A stretch of 64,000 bases of DNA from Arthrobacter sp. PM3 (GCF_003352915.1 NZ_CP022314.1:4067957-4131956), one strand, 5' to 3'. Positions 1-9,787 are shown, counted from the stretch's first letter. The notes: a model not told the origin generated them from the sequence alone. Numbers and translations are program-made.

Positions 1-519
<519 letters not shown>

Positions 520-565
520 TCACCCGTCCTTATCTACTCGGTTCTGGATGTTCGGTTTGTTCTGT

Positions 566-784
566 TTACTTGAGAACGAACGCGAAGACGAGACCAAGGA
601 TGGCGAGGGCTTCAGTCAGCGCGAGGCCGAGGAATGCGATCGGCTGCAGGACGCGCTGGGCTTCCGGCTGACGTGCCACGCCGTTGATGTAGGCGGCGAA
701 CACGAGACCCACGCCGATACCACCGCCGATGGCGGAGAGGCCGTAGCCGACGAGGTTGAGGGAGCCGTTGATGGAGCCTTCCAT
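566..784 (-). CDS. atpE: ATP synthase F0 subunit c
   Basis: This is the proteolipid c subunit, whose ring carries protons across the membrane. At 72 residues it has the usual length: two hydrophobic helices joined by the polar loop ARQPEAQ. The proton-binding carboxylate is the Glu in the second helix (ALTEALAI). A Gly-rich first helix ([10 protein letters not shown]) packs the ring. The ATG at 784 has a GGAAG-type ribosome site. The gene sits between atpB and atpF with short gaps, in the standard order. Confidence 0.97.
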   Translation of the reverse strand: MEGSINGSLNLVGYGLSAIGGGIGVGLVFAAYINGVARQPEAQRVLQPIAFLGLALTEALAILGLVFAFVLK

Positions 785-864
785 TTTTCTTCCTTTCAAG
801 ATGCCACCCATGTGGCAGGTTGTTTGGGTTGCTTCATCCCCGCAAGGGGAAGTTTGTGGGTGCC

Positions 865-1665
865 TTAGTGGCTGTCGGCGTGCAGGGCGCCTTCGATGTA
901 GATCGCGGTCAGCAGCGTGAACACGTACGCCTGCAGCACCATGATCAGTGCTTCGAGCATGTACATGGCGACGGCGCCGACGAGGACGAGTGCGGATGCG
1001 CCCTTGAGCAGGACGTTCTCCTGCATGACGAGGAACTCGACACCGGCACCGGCGATCATCACGATCAGGTGGCCGGCCAGCATGGTGGCGAACAGACGGA
1101 GGCTGTGCGTGACCGGGCGGACCAGGAAGTTGGAGATGATTTCGATCGGGATAACGATCGGGAGGATGTACCACGGGACGCCGGACGGAACGGTGGCCAG
1201 CTTGAAGTAGCGCAGGCCGTTCTTCTTGACGCCGATCGCGATCCAGGTGATGTACACGATCCCTGCGAGCACGTAGGCGCCGCCGACGTGCGAGAAGGTG
1301 GGAAGCTGGATCAGCGGGATGGCACCGTAGATGTTGTTCACGAGGATGAAGAAGAAGAGGCTGAACAACAGCGGGACATACTTGATGAAGTCACGGCCGC
1401 CGATGATGTCCTTGGCGATGCCGTTGCGGACGAAGCTGTAGGCGGACTCGCCTGCGAACTGCAGCTTGCCGGGAACGAGCTGCTGCTTCCGCGCAGCGAG
1501 CACAAAGAATGTCGCGACAATGACAACCGACAGGATGACCAGCAGCATCTGCTTGGAAAAACCGTCGGCAGCACCCCAGGGGATGATAGCCGGCAGGTGA
1601 AGTTCTTCAATTCCAGGAGGCGTAAAAGTTCCTGAATCTTGGGCCGGGAGCGCAAGCGCGATCAA
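865..1665 (-). CDS. atpB: ATP synthase F0 subunit a
   Basis: This is the a subunit, which forms the two proton half-channels against the c ring. At 266 residues it is of normal actinobacterial length, with about five or six hydrophobic helices. The family's essential arginine lies in [14 protein letters not shown] in the penultimate helix region, and a polar [10 protein letters not shown] stretch precedes it. It is transcribed ahead of atpE. The ATG at 1665 gives [12 protein letters not shown], a short periplasmic leader typical of actinobacteria. Confidence 0.97.
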   Translation of the reverse strand: MIALALPAQDSGTFTPPGIEELHLPAIIPWGAADGFSKQMLLVILSVVIVATFFVLAARKQQLVPGKLQFAGESAYSFVRNGIAKDIIGGRDFIKYVPLLFSLFFFILVNNIYGAIPLIQLPTFSHVGGAYVLAGIVYITWIAIGVKKNGLRYFKLATVPSGVPWYILPIVIPIEIISNFLVRPVTHSLRLFATMLAGHLIVMIAGAGVEFLVMQENVLLKGASALVLVGAVAMYMLEALIMVLQAYVFTLLTAIYIEGALHADSH

Positions 1666-1756
1666 CGCGTTTCCTCTCTGCAGTGTCCATCATTGGGCGT
1701 TGGGCGGGGACCGGCGACATTGGTGCCCGCCTCTCCCCCTGTGAAATTATTTGGCA

Positions 1757-2107
1757 TTACTGTTTTTCGTCCTGGGACGGGCCACGTGCAGCTTTGCCGT
1801 CATCAGCTGACATTTTGTTACTGGTGAGGCCGTGCATATGGGAAAGATAGAACCCTCCCGCAGCTCCAAGCAGAGCGCCTGCGAGCACAATCCAGCGGGT
1901 TCCCCACAGATTATCCAGTCCCCACCCTATCAAACTCCAGACGATGATTCCGCCAACAATGTAGCTGAAGACGGCGATCCCGGCGTTGTATCCGCCGTCG
2001 CTGCCGTCCCCGGAAACACCGGGGGCACCGGCTGTTGATTCGGGTGTTTTTGCGGCCTTGTTCTGGGGGCCGTCAACCGGTCCCCGGCCACCTTTGCGGC
2101 TAAACAT
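1757..2107 (-). CDS. AtpZ/AtpI-like small membrane protein of the atp operon
   Basis: This is a 116-residue protein with two hydrophobic segments (GIAVFSYIVGGIIVWSLIGW and WIVLAGALLGAAGGFYL) and charged ends. The N-terminus MFSRKGGRG is basic; the C-terminus is acidic and polar. Size, topology and position before atpB fit the AtpZ/AtpI group, proposed to help c-ring assembly or Mg/Ca handling. The chosen ATG at 2107 overlaps the preceding gene by 8 bases, suggesting translational coupling. Longer upstream starts only read through the preceding gene. The exact AtpZ or AtpI subfamily cannot be settled by eye. Confidence 0.75.
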   Translation of the reverse strand: MFSRKGGRGPVDGPQNKAAKTPESTAGAPGVSGDGSDGGYNAGIAVFSYIVGGIIVWSLIGWGLDNLWGTRWIVLAGALLGAAGGFYLSHMHGLTSNKMSADDGKAARGPSQDEKQ

Positions 2108-2585
2108 CAGTGCCGCCTTTTCGGGGTTCGGGGTCGTTGTAAATCTGCAGCCGCGCCTTGCTGAAACCGTAAATCTCGGCCGCCTGCCAGACCACCACGG
2201 TGACAACGGCACCGATCAGGAACCAGCGGCCGTGCAGCCAGGCCGGAGCGCCGATGACGAAGAGCACCACGGCAAAGCCCACGACCTTGACGAAGTACGT
2301 CGCGACGAACAGTCCGATCGCGCCGGAAGGGTTGTTGCGGCCCACGAAGTGGCCCACAGCGAGGCTGATGGCAAAGAACACCATCACCAAAGCTCCGCCG
2401 AACAAGGCGGACCACAGTCCGGCCGCGCCGTTGACGATGAAGGCGACGACGCCGGTCAGCACCAGGGCGGCCGCAGAAGCGGCTGAGCTCATGGCCAGCA
2501 GCCTCAGCCACAGGGATTTTGTGGGGCCGGAGACACCAACGGGTCCGTTGCCGGAAGCGGGTTCCGGTCCGGCGTTGGAGGTCAT
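2100..2585 (-). CDS. atpI: AtpI-like four-helix membrane protein
   Basis: This 161-residue integral membrane protein has four hydrophobic segments (about residues 30-50, 58-78, 90-112 and 120-138) and polar ends. It occupies the place of atpI (Rv1303 in Mycobacterium tuberculosis), between wecA/rfe and atpB. AtpI-type proteins are thought to be non-essential assembly factors of the ATP synthase membrane ring. The C-terminal AEIYGFSKARLQIYNDPEP is a charged cytoplasmic tail. The assignment rests on position and topology more than on motif recognition. Confidence 0.65.
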   Translation of the reverse strand: MTSNAGPEPASGNGPVGVSGPTKSLWLRLLAMSSAASAAALVLTGVVAFIVNGAAGLWSALFGGALVMVFFAISLAVGHFVGRNNPSGAIGLFVATYFVKVVGFAVVLFVIGAPAWLHGRWFLIGAVVTVVVWQAAEIYGFSKARLQIYNDPEPRKGGTDV

Positions 2586-2701
2586 GAGATCCCAATCGTC
2601 GTGTGCGTGGTGCTGGTCAAGGCAGGCGGCGAAGTGCCGCCCCTGAATTCTACATTAGATAGAAATTATTCTGAAAATTTCCTGTGAGTGACGCGTCACA
2701 G

Positions 2702-3847
2702 CTATTCGGCCTGTCGGGCAGGTTTTTCCGTCGTTCCGGCCATGTGCCGCGGCCCGCGCTGCCGCAGGTACGGCCAGGCGGTCACCAAGGCCATGATGGC
2801 CGCGGCGGCGAGATCGACGGCGAGGACAATGTGCCACGGGAAGATCGCGAACGCCAGGCCGCCGAAGGCGAGGATGCAGGTCCACAGGTACATCAGCACC
2901 ACGGCGCCGCGGTGCGAATACCCAATGTCCAGCAGTTTGTGGTGCAGGTGTCCCCGGTCCGCGGACCACGGCGACCGGCCCAGCGCGGTCCGCCGCACCA
3001 CGGCCAGGCAGAGGTCCAGCAGCGGCAGGAACAGCACCGCGAACGGCAGCAGGATCGGGATGACGGTGGGAATGCCGTTGGCGCGGTCGTAGAGCCCGGA
3101 GCTGATCTGACCGGTGGAGACGACGCCGGCCGATGCCATCAGCAGGCCGATCAGCATAGCCCCGGAGTCCCCCATGAAGATTTTCGAAGGGAACCAGTTG
3201 TGCGGCAGGAAGCCGACGCAGCTGCCCACCACGACGGCGGTCAGGAGCGTGGCGAGGTCCGAGCGGTCCAGCAGCACCGCCGTCCGGTGGACCCAGTAGG
3301 CAGTCAGGAAGAACGCCGCGCCCCCGATGATCGCCACCCCCGCCGCGAGCCCGTCCAGTCCGTCGATGAAGTTGAAGGCGTTCATGGTGGTCACGATCAG
3401 TCCGGCCGTCAGAAGGATGCTCACGGCCTCGTTCTGGATCACGAGCGGTTCCGGGATGAACGGGATGACCGTCATCCGGACGCCCCAGATGGCCACGACC
3501 AGTGCCGCCGCACTCTGGCCGATCAGCTTGATCCACCAGCGCAGGTCCAACAGGTCGTCCGCGACGCCGACGATCACGATCAGCGCGGCCCCGGCGAGGA
3601 TTCCCCACGGTGCGGTGTTGTTGCGGAAGATGTCCTTGACGAAGAACGAATTGCCGGCCAGGACCAGGGCCACCAGGACTCCTGCGAAGATGCCGAGTCC
3701 GCCGAGCCGGGAGATCGGGGTCGAATGCATGTCGCGGCTGCGGATGGGGGAATACAGCTCCAGCTTGTTGCCCGCCAGCCGGGCACCCCAGGTGGCCGTG
3801 TAGCTCACGATGGCTGCCGTCAGCATCATGAGCAGGTACATGATCAC
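2702..3847 (-). CDS. wecA: Undecaprenyl-phosphate GlcNAc-1-phosphate transferase (WecA/Rfe family)
   Basis: This polyprenol-phosphate sugar-1-phosphate transferase of the MraY/WecA superfamily starts a lipid-linked wall glycan in the cytoplasmic membrane. It has 381 residues and about eleven hydrophobic helices. Diagnostic motifs are present: the aspartate pair GVADDLLDLRWW, the NAFNFIDGLDGLAAG loop, KIFMGDSGAM, and the His-rich GRSPWSADRGHLHHKL loop that distinguishes WecA-type enzymes from MraY. It sits just before atpI, as rfe does in mycobacteria. In actinobacteria this step feeds the linkage unit of arabinogalactan or other secondary polymers. The TagA-like and GT2 genes nearby may extend the same carrier (inference). 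Confidence 0.92.
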   Translation of the reverse strand: MIMYLLMMLTAAIVSYTATWGARLAGNKLELYSPIRSRDMHSTPISRLGGLGIFAGVLVALVLAGNSFFVKDIFRNNTAPWGILAGAALIVIVGVADDLLDLRWWIKLIGQSAAALVVAIWGVRMTVIPFIPEPLVIQNEAVSILLTAGLIVTTMNAFNFIDGLDGLAAGVAIIGGAAFFLTAYWVHRTAVLLDRSDLATLLTAVVVGSCVGFLPHNWFPSKIFMGDSGAMLIGLLMASAGVVSTGQISSGLYDRANGIPTVIPILLPFAVLFLPLLDLCLAVVRRTALGRSPWSADRGHLHHKLLDIGYSHRGAVVLMYLWTCILAFGGLAFAIFPWHIVLAVDLAAAAIMALVTAWPYLRQRGPRHMAGTTEKPARQAE

Positions 3848-4080
3848 GGGAAGACCACCGGCCCGGGGCTGGCGGTGTTATTCAGTTGCCGTGGGACTGT
3901 CTTTCGAAAAATGAAACTTCTCCGTCGCCGTGCGCAGGGCAGGCAGTGCGTAGTGCCTGACAGGGCTGTATTACAGTGGACTCTAGTCAAGATACTAATG
4001 CCAACGGCCACCTGTCTTCGCGTCACACGGCCCTCCGCCGGCGGGAAAACCACTGACGGTCGTGCTGAAAGGACCCCGCG

Positions 4081-4977
4081 ATGACCCCCTCGGTTGCAGT
4101 CGCCGCCGTGACGTTTGACCGCCCCAGGGAACTGGCGGTCCTGCTGGATGCCATCAACGGCCAGAGCACCCCGGTCCACTCAATTTGCCTCGTTGACAGC
4201 GGCACGGTGCCCGCAAAAGACGTCGCCGCCGGGCACGCGAATGTGGACTACGTCCGGTCCGAGGCGAACCTCGGCGGAGCCGGCGGCTTTTCCCTGGCGG
4301 TCCTCAAGGCGGTGGCGAGCGGGGCGGACTGGATCTGGATGATGGATGACGACGCCGAGCCGGCCGACCCGGAATGCCTCGCCACGCTGCTCCGCGAGGC
4401 GCAAGCGCGGGACCTGGAAGCTGTGGTCCCGCTGGTGGTCGCCCCCGGCCACCCGGACCGGCTGTCCTTCTTCTTCCGGCTGGGCGGCAAGGTCACCCAC
4501 GAGCGCGCCGAGGTCGAGAAGCTCGGCTTCCTGCCCGGCGACGGGCACTTCTTCAACGGCGCCCTGATCCGGTCCGACGTCTTTTTCAAGGTGGGGCTGC
4601 CGGACATGCGCCTGTTCATCCGCGGCGACGAAGTGGACTTCACGCTGCGGCTCCGGAAGGCCGGAATCCGCTTCGGCACCGTCACCACGGCCGCCATCAC
4701 CCACCCGCACGCGTTCTCCGAGACCAAGCACGTTTTCGGCGCACGGTGGCACGTGATCGTTCCGGACTCCGCGTTCAAACGCTACTTCTACTACCGGAAC
4801 CGCGGCTACATGATCCGCCGGCACTTCCGGGTCAAGTCCTTTGTCGCGGATGTCGGCGGCTACCTCGGCTACTTCCTGCGCAGCGGCGACTTCCGCGGCC
4901 TGGCCGGCTGGTTCCGCGCCTTTTCCGCCGGGCTCCGCGGCAAGGGCTTCGGCCCGCTGGAGGACCAGAAGTTCTAG
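4081..4977 (+). CDS. Family 2 glycosyltransferase, GlfT1-like
   Basis: This is a soluble 298-residue GT-A glycosyltransferase. It opens with a nucleotide-binding strand (VAAVTFDRPRELAVLLDAI), followed by RSEANLGGAGGF and the metal-binding triad in WIWMMDDDAEP (about residues 86-93). Acceptor-site features HFFNGALIRSD and LFIRGDEVDFTLR follow. The DDD rather than DXD triad and the overall layout resemble actinobacterial galactofuranosyl/rhamnosyl transferases that build the galactan linker. It is divergent from wecA with a 233-base shared upstream region, consistent with a role in the same wall glycan. The sugar transferred is not determined from sequence. The RBS is a GAAAGGA-type site just before the ATG. 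Confidence 0.85.
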   Translation: MTPSVAVAAVTFDRPRELAVLLDAINGQSTPVHSICLVDSGTVPAKDVAAGHANVDYVRSEANLGGAGGFSLAVLKAVASGADWIWMMDDDAEPADPECLATLLREAQARDLEAVVPLVVAPGHPDRLSFFFRLGGKVTHERAEVEKLGFLPGDGHFFNGALIRSDVFFKVGLPDMRLFIRGDEVDFTLRLRKAGIRFGTVTTAAITHPHAFSETKHVFGARWHVIVPDSAFKRYFYYRNRGYMIRRHFRVKSFVADVGGYLGYFLRSGDFRGLAGWFRAFSAGLRGKGFGPLEDQKF

Positions 4978-4980
4978 CTG

Positions 4981-6054
4981 TCACCAACCGCCGCGCGTTG
5001 GCGTGTGTCCTTTGCGGGCGTCGCCGGGCATGGTCATTTCGGCCCGCAGGCCCAGGAGCCGGATCGGGCGGCCCGCTTCGATCCCGGCAGCGAGGTCCAG
5101 GGCGCGGGCGAGGATCTCGTCGCGGTCGACGGTCTCGGGGATCTTCCTCGCGTGTGTCGTGGTGAAAAACGGCGCGTACCGGACTTTGAGGGTCAGCCCG
5201 ACCACGGGCCGACCTTCGGCGGCAACATCCTCCAGGACACGCGCTGTCAGTTCCCTCACGGCGTCGTCCACCTGGGCCGGATCGGTGAGGTCGCGCTGGA
5301 ACGTGGTCTCCCTGCTGTGCCCGCGGGCGACCCAGGGGGTGTCGTCCACCACGCTCGCGCCGTCCCCGCGGCCGAGCTCCGCGTACCAGGGGCCCATCCC
5401 GGGGCCGAACTCCGGGACCAGGTCCCGGGGGTCGGACGCGGCGAGCCCGGCGACGGTTGTGATGCCGAGCTTGGCCAGCCGGGCCGACACTTTGGTCCCG
5501 ACGCCCCACAGGTCCCTTGTCGGCCGGGGTCCCATGACGTCGAGCCAGTTCGCGGACGTGAGGCGAAAGACGCCCGCCGGCTTTCCGAAACCTGTGGCCA
5601 CCTTGGCCCGGACCAGGGTGTCGCCGATCCCCACGCTGCAATGCAGCTGTGTCCGTTCCAGGACAGCTGCCTGCACCCGCCGCGCGTAGGCCTCCGGGTC
5701 CTCCGTCTCAATCCCCATGAAGGCTTCATCCCATCCCAGCACCTGCACAGTGGCGCCGGGCTGCGCGCGGAGGGTGGCCATCACCGTGTCGGACGCCGCG
5801 AGGTAAGCCTCCTGGTCGACGGGCAGGATCACGGCGTCGGGCACTTTCCGGGCGGCCACGCGCAAGGGCATGCCGGAACCGACCCCGAACGCCCTGGCTT
5901 CGTAGGATGCTGTCGACACCACGGCCCGTTCCGTGGGGTCGCCCCGGCCGCCGACAATGACCGGCCTGCCCGCAAGCTCGGGCCGCCGGAGCACTTCGAC
6001 GGCCGCGATGAACTGGTCGAGATCGACATGCAACACCCACGGGATTCCGCTCAC
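4981..6054 (-). CDS. dinB: Y-family DNA polymerase (DinB/Pol IV-like) with non-aromatic steric gate
   Basis: This is a 357-residue Y-family translesion polymerase. The palm acidic residues are Asp11 in HVDLDQF and Asp109/Glu110 in GWDEAF. Helix-hairpin-helix DNA contacts follow (DLWGVGTKVSARLAKLGI), then the little-finger domain. The GTG at 6054 (MSGIPWVLHVD) was chosen because translation further upstream is low-complexity and lacks family similarity. The residue matching the aromatic sugar gate (Phe13 of E. coli DinB) is Ile16. The usual SIDE palm motif reads GWDE. Both features recall mycobacterial DinB2-type enzymes, which tolerate ribonucleotides. No SOS box was identified upstream. It is convergent with the GT2 gene, 3 bases apart. 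Confidence 0.9.
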   Translation of the reverse strand: MSGIPWVLHVDLDQFIAAVEVLRRPELAGRPVIVGGRGDPTERAVVSTASYEARAFGVGSGMPLRVAARKVPDAVILPVDQEAYLAASDTVMATLRAQPGATVQVLGWDEAFMGIETEDPEAYARRVQAAVLERTQLHCSVGIGDTLVRAKVATGFGKPAGVFRLTSANWLDVMGPRPTRDLWGVGTKVSARLAKLGITTVAGLAASDPRDLVPEFGPGMGPWYAELGRGDGASVVDDTPWVARGHSRETTFQRDLTDPAQVDDAVRELTARVLEDVAAEGRPVVGLTLKVRYAPFFTTTHARKIPETVDRDEILARALDLAAGIEAGRPIRLLGLRAEMTMPGDARKGHTPTRGGW

Positions 6055-6104
6055 GCCCCCAGTCTGCCCCAAAACACCCCGGGCAGGCAGGGGTTCCCCA
6101 CTGC

Positions 6105-6881
6105 CTAGGACCCGGCGGGCTGGCGGCGCAGACGCCGGCGCAGCAGCAGGCCCAGGAGCACCCACGGCTCGCCGAACACCCGGTAGGCCACCCGCTGCGG
6201 GTGCAGCAGGAGCCGCCAGGCCCACTCGAGCCCGAGCCGGCCGATCCAGCGCGGTGCCAGTTTCTGGACGCCGGCAATCTGTTCGATGGCGCCGCCGACG
6301 GCGCAGTAGACGGCCGGAGGCAGAGTGCCGAGCCGGCGGGCGAGGACCTGTTCCTGCAACGGCATGCCAAGGCCCAGGAGCACGAGCTGCGGGCGCAGCC
6401 GGGTCAGCCACTCAACGGCGGTCTCTTCGACGTCCTTGTTCCAGCCTTCGCCGGCCATGCCGTCGATGCGCGCCCCCGGGACGATCTCCCTCAGTTTGGC
6501 CACGGCGCCCGCGTTGGCCACGGCACCGGCGCCGATCACGGCAATCCGTTCCAGCCCCTCGACGTTGCCCAGCGCCGGGATCCAGTCCGTCGACCCCAGC
6601 CGGTAGTCCATGACCGGGCCGCGGCCGTCGCCTTCTTCAGCCGTTTTGGCCCAGAGCCACAGGACCGGGGCGCCGTCGAGCAGCACCACGTCGCTGTGCT
6701 CGTAGAAGGACCGGAAGGCCGGGTCCGAGTGCAGCAGCGTCACGCTGTGCAGGTTGTGCCCCACCACGATCCGGGTCCGGCCCTCGGCCACGAAGGTGCT
6801 GAGCACCGCGGTCAGCTCGGACACCGTCAGTGGGGTCGCGTCGACGTCGAGGAACGGGACGGACTGGCGCTCCAGCGTCAT
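6105..6881 (-). CDS. WecG/TagA/CpsF family (GT26) glycosyltransferase
   Basis: This 258-residue GT26 enzyme transfers a sugar (classically ManNAc or ManNAcA) from UDP-sugar to a lipid-linked GlcNAc. Family features are the early NLHSVTLLHSD segment, the DGAPVLWLWAK motif with its catalytic Asp, and the C-terminal LGLGMPLQEQVLARR / VGGAIEQIAG block followed by a basic membrane-association tail ending RRLRRQPAGS. It overlaps tsaC by 4 bases (translational coupling). With wecA nearby it would supply the second sugar of a wall-polymer linkage unit. That pathway link is inference from context. Confidence 0.87.
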   Translation of the reverse strand: MTLERQSVPFLDVDATPLTVSELTAVLSTFVAEGRTRIVVGHNLHSVTLLHSDPAFRSFYEHSDVVLLDGAPVLWLWAKTAEEGDGRGPVMDYRLGSTDWIPALGNVEGLERIAVIGAGAVANAGAVAKLREIVPGARIDGMAGEGWNKDVEETAVEWLTRLRPQLVLLGLGMPLQEQVLARRLGTLPPAVYCAVGGAIEQIAGVQKLAPRWIGRLGLEWAWRLLLHPQRVAYRVFGEPWVLLGLLLRRRLRRQPAGS

Positions 6882-7594
6882 GCGGAGCCGGACTCCGGGC
6901 CCGGTGCGGTCTCAGCTTCAGGCTCGGGGGCGTTGCCGTCGATGTCCACCAGGCCGGGAACCACAGCGCGCAGCCGTTCGAGGCTGATAGCACCCTGGCG
7001 GACCACACGCAGCGGCAGTGCAGTCGCGTCGATGATGGTCGAGGCCAAGGCCTCGGCACCGTCGGCAGGCCTGGGCCCGCCCTCGAGGTAGACCTCCACG
7101 GACTCAGCCAGCTGGGCCTCGGCGTCGGCTGCGGTCTGCGCGGCCGCGTGCCCGGTACGGTTCGCGGACGAGACAGCCAGCGGCCCGGTGAGGGTCAGCA
7201 GGTCCTGGGCGATCTCGTCGGCCGGGATCCGCAGCGCCACGGTCCCCTTGGTCTCGCCGAGGTCCCAGTCCAGTGACGGCTGCGCGTGCAGGATCAGGGT
7301 GAGGCCGCCCGGCCAGAACGTTTCGGCCAGCCGGCGTGCCTCGGCCGGGACGTCCGTGGCCAGGCCGTCAAGCGCGTTGAGCCTGGGGATCAGCACGGGC
7401 GGGGGCATCTTCCGGCTGCGGCCCTTGGACGCCAGGAGCAGCGTCACGCCGAGGGGAGAAAAAGCGTCGGCGGCAATGCCGTAGACGGTGTCCGTGGGGA
7501 AGACCACGCACTTGTTCTCGCGGATGGCCCGCTGGGCGTGTTCGAGTCCTGCGGCGCGCTGCTCAGCCGCCGTGCAATCGTAGCTAGTCGTCAC
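6878..7594 (-). CDS. tsaC: L-threonylcarbamoyladenylate synthase (TsaC/Sua5/YrdC family)
   Basis: This enzyme makes threonylcarbamoyl-AMP from threonine, bicarbonate and ATP, the first step of the t6A37 tRNA modification. It has 238 residues with one YrdC domain and no long Sua5 extension. The signature is VVFPTDTVYGIAADAFSP near the N-terminus, then KGRSRKMPPPVLI, VALRIPADEIAQDLL and SSANRTGHAAAQTAADA. The order prfA-prmC-tsaC matches Rv1299-Rv1301 in mycobacteria. It starts at ATG 7594 and ends inside the glycosyltransferase gene by 4 bases. Confidence 0.93.
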   Translation of the reverse strand: MTTSYDCTAAEQRAAGLEHAQRAIRENKCVVFPTDTVYGIAADAFSPLGVTLLLASKGRSRKMPPPVLIPRLNALDGLATDVPAEARRLAETFWPGGLTLILHAQPSLDWDLGETKGTVALRIPADEIAQDLLTLTGPLAVSSANRTGHAAAQTAADAEAQLAESVEVYLEGGPRPADGAEALASTIIDATALPLRVVRQGAISLERLRAVVPGLVDIDGNAPEPEAETAPGPESGSA

Positions 7595-7624
7595 TGGCCT
7601 ATTCTTTCATCACTTGTCACACGT

Positions 7625-8509
7625 TTAGTTCGGCGGCGTCAGCACGGCGCTGGTGGCACGGTCCCTGCCGTTGAGGTCCCGGTGGGTGGTGACATCGGAC
7701 CACAGCCCGGTGCGGGTCATCATGGCGGCGATCCAGTCCGACTGCACTTCGGCGTGTTCCATCACGAAGTAGCCGCCGGGCCGCAGCAGCCGGGCCGCCG
7801 AGGCAGCCGCCGCCGTCGGTAGTTCCATGCCGTCCGCTCCCCCTCCGTAAAGCGCCTCGGGCGGGTCGTGCAGCGCCACTTCCGGTTCGTTCGGGATCGC
7901 CTCGGCCGGAATGTACGGCGGGTTGGAGACCACGACGTCGAAGGTGCCGTTGTGTTCGGGCAGCGCATCGCGCAGATCGCCACGGACAAGGTGGACCCCC
8001 AGCGGAGCCAGGTTTTTCGCCGCCCAGGCATGCGCGAATTCGCTGTATTCCACTGCGTACACCTCGGCGCCGGGAACCTCATGCGCGATCGACCCCGCGA
8101 TCGCGCCGGACCCGGTACCCAGGTCCGCGACCTTGGGGTGCGCCGTGCCGCCGGGCAGCGCAGCATCGTTGAGCCGGTCGATTACCAGCTGGACCACGGA
8201 TTCGGTCTCCGGCCGCGGAACGAAAACGCCGGGGCCGACCGCCAGTTCGAGGTGGCGGAAATGCGCCACACCCGTGATGTGCTGCAGCGGGATCCGCTGC
8301 GCCCGTTCAGCGACGAGGTCGCCGTAGCCTTCCGGTGCCGGCACGTCGCCGAGCATCATGGCCCGCAGCCGGCCGGGCCCGACGCCCAGCAGGTGCGCGG
8401 CCAGGAGCTCGGCGTCGACGCGGGGGCTCGGGACCCCGGCCTCGGCCAGGACGGCGGCCGCCTCGCGGACGGCCTGCGCCAGGCCCGGGCCGTTGCCTGC
8501 TGTCATCAC
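7625..8509 (-). CDS. prmC: Peptide chain release factor N5-glutamine methyltransferase
   Basis: PrmC (HemK) methylates the Gln of the GGQ motif in release factors using SAM. It has 294 residues: an N-terminal helical RF-binding domain, a Rossmann SAM site (VADLGTGSGAIAGSIAHE), and the catalytic NPPY tetrapeptide at residues 196-199. It lies 13 bases downstream of prfA, its own substrate gene, so co-expression is likely. It starts at MMTAGNGPG. Length and order match mycobacterial Rv1300. Confidence 0.95.
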   Translation of the reverse strand: MMTAGNGPGLAQAVREAAAVLAEAGVPSPRVDAELLAAHLLGVGPGRLRAMMLGDVPAPEGYGDLVAERAQRIPLQHITGVAHFRHLELAVGPGVFVPRPETESVVQLVIDRLNDAALPGGTAHPKVADLGTGSGAIAGSIAHEVPGAEVYAVEYSEFAHAWAAKNLAPLGVHLVRGDLRDALPEHNGTFDVVVSNPPYIPAEAIPNEPEVALHDPPEALYGGGADGMELPTAAAASAARLLRPGGYFVMEHAEVQSDWIAAMMTRTGLWSDVTTHRDLNGRDRATSAVLTPPN

Positions 8510-8522
8510 GACTGGCCCGCGC

Positions 8523-9596
8523 TTACTCGCCGAGGGCGTCGAGCCGGGACTGTTCGTCCAGTTCGATGGCCGACTGGATCACCGGTTCGAGATCGCCGTT
8601 CATGACCTGGTCCAGGTTGTAGGCCTTGTACCCGGTGCGGTGGTCCGCGATCCGGTTTTCCGGGTAGTTGTAGGTGCGGATGCGCTCGGAGCGGTCCATG
8701 GTGCGGATCTGCGACTTTCGCTGGGCCGAGTTCTCGGCGTCGATCAGTTCCTGCTGGTGGGCCAGGATGCGGGCGCGGAGCACGCGCATGCCGGCTTCAC
8801 GGTTCTGCAGCTGCGATTTCTCGTTCTGCATGGCCACGACGATGCCGGTGGGAAGGTGGGTGATGCGGACCGCCGAGTCGGTGGTGTTGACGGACTGGCC
8901 GCCGGGGCCCGAGGATCGGTAGACGTCGATCTTGAGGTCATTCTGGTTGATCTCGAGTTCCTCGGGCTCGTCCACCTCGGGCAGCACCAGCACGCCGGCG
9001 GCCGAGGTGTGGATGCGGCCCTGGGATTCAGTGACCGGCACGCGCTGCACGCGGTGGACCCCGCCTTCGAACTTGAGCCGGGCGTACACGCCCTCGGCGG
9101 GGTCGTTCGAGCTGCCCTTGACGGCCATCTGGACGTCTTTGTAGCCGCCCAGGTCCGATTCGGTCGCCGAGATGATCTCGGTCTTCCAGCCACGGGATTC
9201 CGCGTAGCGGCTGTACATCCGCAGGAGGTCCGCGGCGAACAGCGCAGCCTCGTCGCCGCCTTCGCCGCCCTTGACCTCAAGGATCACGTTGCGGGCGTCG
9301 TCCGGGTCCCGCGGGATGAGCAGCCGGCGCAGCTTGGCCGCGGCCGCCTCCAGCGAAGCCTCCAGTTCAGGTACTTCCGCGGCGAATTCGGGGTCCTCGT
9401 CCGCCATTTCCTTGGCCGCGGCCAGGTCATCGCGAAGGCCTTCCCAACGGTGGTACGCCTCGACGATGCCGTTCAACTGCGCAGACCGCCGCCCCAGCTT
9501 CCGCGCCAGCTTCTGGTCAGCATAGACAGCAGGATCGCCCAGCTGGGCCTGGATGGAATCATGCTCATCCAACAGTCCCTGTACGGACTCAAACAT
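8523..9596 (-). CDS. prfA: Peptide chain release factor 1
   Basis: RF1 reads UAA and UAG stop codons and triggers peptide release. It has 357 residues. The GGQ loop ([15 protein letters not shown]) lies at about residues 230-244, with GGQ at 232-234. The anticodon-like tripeptide region lies in the [28 protein letters not shown] block. The start at ATG 9596 ([14 protein letters not shown]) matches the family. The reading frame stays open further upstream but enters the palindrome region and shows no family similarity. In mycobacteria rpmE lies between rho and prfA; here that gene is absent. Confidence 0.97.
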   Translation of the reverse strand: MFESVQGLLDEHDSIQAQLGDPAVYADQKLARKLGRRSAQLNGIVEAYHRWEGLRDDLAAAKEMADEDPEFAAEVPELEASLEAAAAKLRRLLIPRDPDDARNVILEVKGGEGGDEAALFAADLLRMYSRYAESRGWKTEIISATESDLGGYKDVQMAVKGSSNDPAEGVYARLKFEGGVHRVQRVPVTESQGRIHTSAAGVLVLPEVDEPEELEINQNDLKIDVYRSSGPGGQSVNTTDSAVRITHLPTGIVVAMQNEKSQLQNREAGMRVLRARILAHQQELIDAENSAQRKSQIRTMDRSERIRTYNYPENRIADHRTGYKAYNLDQVMNGDLEPVIQSAIELDEQSRLDALGE

Positions 9597-9669
9597 TTTC
9601 AAAACCTTTCGTTCTGCACCTATTTTATTCAGGCGCAAAATCGGGCGCCACGGTGAGCGAGCCCCGTAA

Positions 9670-9787
9670 GTGCCGCGCGGATGTTCCGCCCCGGGAGTGG
9701 CATCGGGCCTGTCGAAGCGTTGCAGCCGACGTACGCAGTACGTCAGCTGCAACGCGAAGGGGCGGGGGCGGAACATCCGCGCGGCAC
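9670..9787. repeat. Large nested inverted repeat between rho and prfA
   Basis: The outer arms, 9670-9692 and 9765-9787, are perfect 23-base inverted copies. Nested inside are a second pair of 18-base arms, 9717-9734 and 9738-9755, with one mismatch that is G·U-compatible in RNA and a 3-base loop. The whole could fold into a roughly 118-nt structure. There is no U-run on either side, so it is not a typical intrinsic terminator. It could be a processing site, a Rho-related structure, or a mobile REP-like palindrome. Confidence 0.85.
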
